This document shows positions 60,478 through 64,000 of a stretch of 64,000 nucleotides of DNA, in pieces (the stretch's first letter is position 1; each line of letters opens with the position of its first letter). The stretch covers positions 62,001 through 126,000 of the forward strand of contig NZ_JAHVJQ010000005.1 in the NCBI RefSeq assembly GCF_019801145.1, given 5' to 3'. Below the pieces are notes generated by a model. The model saw only the letters and a program-made list of their open reading frames with translations, made no database searches and was not told the origin of the DNA. The position numbers were made by a program, and so were the translations under genes. Source of the stretch: Leisingera aquaemixtae. GTDB taxonomy: Bacteria > Pseudomonadota > Alphaproteobacteria > Rhodobacterales > Rhodobacteraceae.

Positions 60478-61097
60478 TGCGCCAGAAGCTGGAGTACCTG
60501 AAGGAAATCCCGTCGCAGACCGCTGGACCTTACGTCCATATCGGCCTGGCCCCCGGCGCCGCAGGGTTTGAGATCTACGATCAAGAGCTTGGCTGGGACA
60601 TTGCCGGGCCCAACGCCAGGGGCGAGCGGATCCGGGTGGAGGGCGTGGTGACCGACGGCACCGGCTCACCGGTCAAGGACGTGCTGCTGGAGGCCTGGCA
60701 GGCCAATGCAGACGGCATCTATGCCCATCCGGAGCACACAGGCGAGGTGGAGGACGGTTTTCGCGGCTGGGGCCGGGTGATCACCGATTTCGAGACCGGC
60801 GAATGGGGATTTGACACCGTGAAGCCCGGACCGGTGATGGGCCGGGGCGGCCAGATGATGGCGCCCCACATCAACCTGTGGATCGTGGCGCGCGGCATCA
60901 ACGTGGGGCTGAACACGCGGATTTACTTTGAGGATGAGGCTGCGTCCAACGCTGCCGACCCAGTGCTGAATGTGATAGAGTGGGAGCGCCGCCGCGCCAC
61001 CCTGATCGCCAGGCGCGAGCTGCGGGACGGTCTGGCCGTCTACCGGTTCGACATCCGCCTGCAGGGCGAAGATGAAACCGTGTTTTTCGACATCTGA
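60477..61097 (+). CDS. pcaG: Protocatechuate 3,4-dioxygenase alpha subunit
   Basis: The 206-residue protein begins [30 protein letters not shown] and shows LLEAWQANADGIYAHPEH, FDTVKPGPV and APHINLWIVARGINVGLNTR. It resembles PcaH but lacks the iron-binding set, as expected for the structural alpha subunit. The ATG at 60477 shares a base with the pcaH stop (TGATG). BKACE starts 12 bases downstream in the same operon. Confidence 0.96.
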   Translation: MRQKLEYLKEIPSQTAGPYVHIGLAPGAAGFEIYDQELGWDIAGPNARGERIRVEGVVTDGTGSPVKDVLLEAWQANADGIYAHPEHTGEVEDGFRGWGRVITDFETGEWGFDTVKPGPVMGRGGQMMAPHINLWIVARGINVGLNTRIYFEDEAASNAADPVLNVIEWERRRATLIARRELRDGLAVYRFDIRLQGEDETVFFDI

Positions 61098-61108
61098 AGG
61101 GGAAATCC

Positions 61109-61939
61109 ATGAGCAAACCCTGCATCATCTGCGTTGCCATCACCGGCTCTGTCCCGACCAAGGAAAACAACCCGGCGGTGCCCGTCACCATCGCGGAGCA
61201 GATCGAAAGCACCCAGGAGTCGTTCGAGGCCGGCGCCTCGATTGCCCATTGCCATGTGCGGAACGACGACCAGACGCCGACCTCGGACCCGGAAAGGTTC
61301 GCGCGGCTGATGGAAGGTTTGCAGAAACACTGCCCGGGCATGATCATCCAGCTGTCGACCGGCGGCCGCTCCGGCGCGGGCCGCGAACGCGGCGGCATGC
61401 TGCCGCTCAGGCCCGACATGGCGTCGCTGTCGGTGGGGTCCAACAATTTCCCCACCAGGGTCTATGAGAACTCCCCGGACCTGGTGGACTGGCTGGCATC
61501 GGAGATGCGCACCTACGGCGTGAAGCCGGAGATCGAGGCCTTTGACCTGTCGCATATCCACCAGGCGGTGAAGATGAACCGCGAGGGGCGTATTCCCGGC
61601 ACACTTTATGTGCAGTTCGTGATGGGGGTGAAAAACGCGATGCCGGTCGACAAGGACGTGTTCGACTACTACGTCAAGACCATGCAGCGGCTGGCGCCGG
61701 AGGCCCAGTGGTGCGGTGCCGGTGTCGGGCCGGGGCAGATCCTGGTCAACGAATGGTCGATCGCCGCGGGCGGCCATACCCGCACCGGGCTGGAGGACAA
61801 CATGCGGCTGGACCGCGAAACGCTGGCACCCTCAAACGCCGCGCTGGTGAAACGGGCGGCAGAGCTGTGTGAAAAATACGAGCGCCCTGTTGCCACCTGG
61901 CAGCAGGCCCGCGAGATCCTGGAGCTGCGCCCCGGCTGA
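61109..61939 (+). CDS. Beta-keto acid cleavage enzyme (BKACE)
   Basis: The 276-residue protein is a DUF849/BKACE family TIM barrel, with zinc ligands His47 and His49 in SIAHCHVRN and a Glu later (KPEIEAFDLSH). BKACE enzymes react a beta-keto acid with acetyl-CoA to give acetoacetate and an acyl-CoA. Its position as the last gene of the pca operon suggests that beta-ketoadipate is the substrate, giving succinyl-CoA without a separate CoA-transferase and thiolase. That is an inference; no pcaB, pcaD, pcaIJ or pcaF is visible in this window. Confidence 0.86.
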   Translation: MSKPCIICVAITGSVPTKENNPAVPVTIAEQIESTQESFEAGASIAHCHVRNDDQTPTSDPERFARLMEGLQKHCPGMIIQLSTGGRSGAGRERGGMLPLRPDMASLSVGSNNFPTRVYENSPDLVDWLASEMRTYGVKPEIEAFDLSHIHQAVKMNREGRIPGTLYVQFVMGVKNAMPVDKDVFDYYVKTMQRLAPEAQWCGAGVGPGQILVNEWSIAAGGHTRTGLEDNMRLDRETLAPSNAALVKRAAELCEKYERPVATWQQAREILELRPG

Positions 61940-61947
61940 GGCTGTCC

Positions 61948-62008
61948 GCTTCGGGCCACGAGACCCGAAGCCTTGACCTTATCCGCCAGGCTGCCTGGCC
62001 AGGCAGCC
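61948..62008. terminator. Two hairpins between BKACE and cueR
   Basis: GCTTCGGG (61948-61955) pairs with CCCGAAGC (61964-61971). A perfect 20-base palindrome GGCTGCCTGGCCAGGCAGCC lies at 61989-62008. Both sit between convergent genes and probably end both transcripts. Confidence 0.6.
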
Positions 62009-62044
62009 GTGGGCGCGGGTGTCCCTACCCGCTTGCCAGACAGG

Positions 62045-62434
62045 TCAGCTTTCGCCGGACAGATCCTTCAAAATCGGGCAGTCCGGGCGGCTGTCGCCGG
62101 CGCAGCATTTGACCAGCTCGCCAAGCGTGTCATGCATCGCTTGCAAATCCGCGATCTTCTCCTCGATCTTGGCCAGATGCTCCAGCGCCAGCTGTTTCAC
62201 ATCGGCGCTGGCGCGGCTTTCGTCCTCATAGAGCGCCATCAGGGTGCGGCAGTCCTCGATGGTGAAGCCCAGCGCCCGGGCGCGGCCCAGAAAGGCCAGC
62301 TTGTGCAGGTCGGTCTCGGCAAAGCAGCGGTAGCCGTTGGCGCTGCGGTGCGGCTTGATCAGGCCGATGTCCTCGTAATAGCGGATCGTCTTGGCCGGAA
62401 GCCCTGAGCGGCTGGAAACGTCCCCGATATTCAT
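62045..62434 (-). CDS. cueR: Copper-responsive MerR-family regulator CueR
   Basis: The 129-residue protein has the MerR N-terminal helix-turn-helix ([30 protein letters not shown]), a dimerisation helix and the metal loop [12 protein letters not shown] with Cys111 and Cys119 seven residues apart. This is the Cu(I)/Ag(I) pattern of CueR; a Ser/Ala region where zinc sensors have Cys agrees. It should activate the copper exporter gene. Its ATG overlaps the copA stop by four bases (ATGA). Confidence 0.93.
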   Translation of the reverse strand: MNIGDVSSRSGLPAKTIRYYEDIGLIKPHRSANGYRCFAETDLHKLAFLGRARALGFTIEDCRTLMALYEDESRASADVKQLALEHLAKIEEKIADLQAMHDTLGELVKCCAGDSRPDCPILKDLSGES

Positions 62435-64000
62435 GCGCGCGCCTCCTGCTTGGTGTCCGCCTTGGGTGCCGGTGCGGCCTGATCCTCATCTATGGCCGGT
62501 TTCAGGCGGCGCAAGCGCAGCGCATTCGACAGCACAAAAACACTCGACAGCGCCATGGCGCCTGCCGCCAGAGCAGGCGACAGCAGCGGGCCGCCAAAGG
62601 GGTAGAGCAAACCCGCCGCCACCGGGATCAGCAGCACGTTGTAGCCAAAGGCCCAGCCCAGGTTCTGGCGGATGTTGCGCATGGTGGCGCGGCTGACCGT
62701 CAGCGCGTTGACCACCCCGCGCAGATCGCCGGAGACCAGCACTACATCCGCGGCCTCGATCGCCACGTCGGTGCCGGTGCCGATGGCGATTCCCGCATCC
62801 GCCGCCGCCAGCGCCGGGGCGTCATTGATGCCATCGCCGACGAATGCCAGCGTGCCGTGTTCCGCCTGCAGTTCCTGCAGCGCCTTTACCTTGTCCGCAG
62901 GCAGGCATTCGGCCTTAACCGCGTCAATGTCCAGCCGCCTGGCAATCGCCTGCGCCGTCGCGGCCGCATCGCCTGTGATCATGGCCACCTTCAACCCCTG
63001 CTCATGAAACGCCTTGATCGCTGCCGGGGTGCCCGGCTTGATCGGATCCGCCACCGCAATCACTGCCGCAAGTCGGCCGTCGACGGCAGCATAGAGCGGG
63101 GTTTCGCCGCGCTCAGCCAGCCGCGCGCCTTCCGCCTCCAGCGCGCCAAGGGCAATGCCTTCGCGCGCCATCAGACGGGCAGCACCAGCCAGCACCACGC
63201 GGCCTTCGACCTCTGCCCGCAGGCCGTAGCCCGGGATCGCCTCAAAGGCTTCAGCCTTGGGCAGCCCCTTGCCTGCCGCCGCCGTGATGGCGCGGGCAAT
63301 CGGGTGTTCGGACTGCGTCTCGGCGGCGCCGGCCAGGCGCAGCACCTCCTCGCGGGTGAAGCCCTCAGCGCAGATCAATTCGGTCAGCGCCGGGCGGCCC
63401 TCGGTCAATGTGCCGGTCTTGTCGAGCGCCACCACCTTGACCTCCTGCAGCCGCTGCAATGCGTCGCCCTTGCGGAACAGCACCCCCATCTGGGCAGCGC
63501 GGCCGATGCCCACCATGATCGAGGTCGGCGTTGCAAGCCCCATTGCGCAGGGGCAGGCGATGATCAGCACCGAGACGCCGGCCACCAGTGCCAGCGGCAG
63601 CGACGGCGCCGGGCCGAACAGCGACCAGGCCAGCACTGTCAGCGCAGCCACCGCAATGACGGCAGGCACGAACCACAGGGTGATCCGGTCGACCAGCCCC
63701 TGCACCGGCAGCTTGGCGCCCTGCGCCTGCTCCACCATGCGGATGATCTGCGCCAGCACGGTGTCGCGCCCCACACGGGTTGCGCGGAATTCCAGCGCGG
63801 CGTTGCCGTTGATGGTGCCAGCCGTCACCTCATCGCCGCGGGACTTGGCAACCGGCACCGGCTCGCCGGAAATCATGCTTTCGTCGACGTAGGAGCTGCC
63901 TGAGGTGATCTCGCCATCCACCGCGATCCGCTCGCCCGGACGGACCCGGATCAGGTCGCCGGTGCCGATCTCCTCCACCGGGGTTTCGATCGCCTCACCG
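62431..64000 (-). CDS. copA: Copper-translocating P-type ATPase (5' end outside window)
   Basis: The visible 523 residues are the C-terminal part of a P1B ATPase. They comprise the actuator domain ([15 protein letters not shown]), the membrane CPC motif [15 protein letters not shown], the phosphorylation site [10 protein letters not shown], the nucleotide-binding SEHPIARAI and [10 protein letters not shown], the [10 protein letters not shown] motif and the last membrane helices ([17 protein letters not shown]). It exports Cu(I) from the cytoplasm. The N-terminal metal-binding domains and the promoter lie beyond base 64000. It is translationally coupled to cueR. Confidence 0.95.
   Translation of the reverse strand, partial: GEAIETPVEEIGTGDLIRVRPGERIAVDGEITSGSSYVDESMISGEPVPVAKSRGDEVTAGTINGNAALEFRATRVGRDTVLAQIIRMVEQAQGAKLPVQGLVDRITLWFVPAVIAVAALTVLAWSLFGPAPSLPLALVAGVSVLIIACPCAMGLATPTSIMVGIGRAAQMGVLFRKGDALQRLQEVKVVALDKTGTLTEGRPALTELICAEGFTREEVLRLAGAAETQSEHPIARAITAAAGKGLPKAEAFEAIPGYGLRAEVEGRVVLAGAARLMAREGIALGALEAEGARLAERGETPLYAAVDGRLAAVIAVADPIKPGTPAAIKAFHEQGLKVAMITGDAAATAQAIARRLDIDAVKAECLPADKVKALQELQAEHGTLAFVGDGINDAPALAAADAGIAIGTGTDVAIEAADVVLVSGDLRGVVNALTVSRATMRNIRQNLGWAFGYNVLLIPVAAGLLYPFGGPLLSPALAAGAMALSSVFVLSNALRLRRLKPAIDEDQAAPAPKADTKQEARA

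Overview
The window reads as chromosomal DNA of a marine alphaproteobacterium of the Roseobacter group (Rhodobacteraceae, Leisingera/Phaeobacter/Ruegeria-like). The basis is high GC with strong G/C third positions, an mcl1 that closely resembles Rhodobacter malyl-CoA lyase, a TIGR02300 protein, a dgcN/dgcA D-glutamate operon, a pcaQ-pcaCHG cluster, and recurrent intergenic hairpins of a kind I associate with this family. The genus is an inference.

Layout. 0-5.7 kb: an acidic exported-looking protein (5' cut off), an MscS channel, a tight GNAT/YtoQ/phosphoribosyltransferase operon, a methyltransferase and a divergent LysR regulator. 5.7-21.4 kb: the classical rpmI-rplT-pheS-pheT order is kept on the minus strand but is broken up by accessory genes: a DUF2652 cyclase-like protein, esterases, a LysR/PACE efflux pair, DUF1326, an AraC regulator, a PPOX flavoprotein and a soluble histidine kinase. 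Pyruvate kinase follows. 21.5-25.9 kb: N-formylglutamate amidohydrolase, small conserved proteins, a HxlR/dienelactone-hydrolase divergent pair and a secreted esterase. 26.2-32.4 kb: D-glutamate catabolism (dgcN, dgcA, D-amino-acid transaminase), an MFS transporter, malyl-CoA lyase and an Asp/Glu racemase-like protein. 32.4-45.1 kb: Lrp/LysE, an AraC-GyrI regulator, accA, a MarR/monooxygenase cassette, a HxlR regulator facing a tandem-domain secreted protein, two class III cyclase proteins with periplasmic-type tails flanking a GntR regulator, a YgjP-type metallopeptidase and a TIGR02300 protein.

45.3-53.2 kb is the most unusual part. A tRNA-Ala(GGC) gene is followed by a segment of visibly lower GC with gene debris at its edges. 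It carries a glycan-assembly cluster: a WbqC-like protein, a five-bladed beta-propeller, a NeuD/PglD-like acyltransferase, a sulfotransferase, a DxD glycosyltransferase, and a 709-residue protein joining an unassigned (possibly GT-D-like) N-terminal half to a DegT/DnrJ/EryC1 aminotransferase. The 3' end of the tRNA (12 bases exact, 15 of 16 overall) is repeated at 53228, just where the ordinary chromosome resumes. This marks a probable integrated island that has lost its integrase.

53.4-64 kb: a large chemoreceptor next to a SARP-like activator with TPRs; the protocatechuate branch of the beta-ketoadipate pathway (pcaQ divergent from pcaC-pcaH-pcaG and a BKACE enzyme); and a translationally coupled copper module (copA cut by the window end, and cueR). 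No CRISPR array, prophage, intact insertion sequence or rRNA gene was seen.
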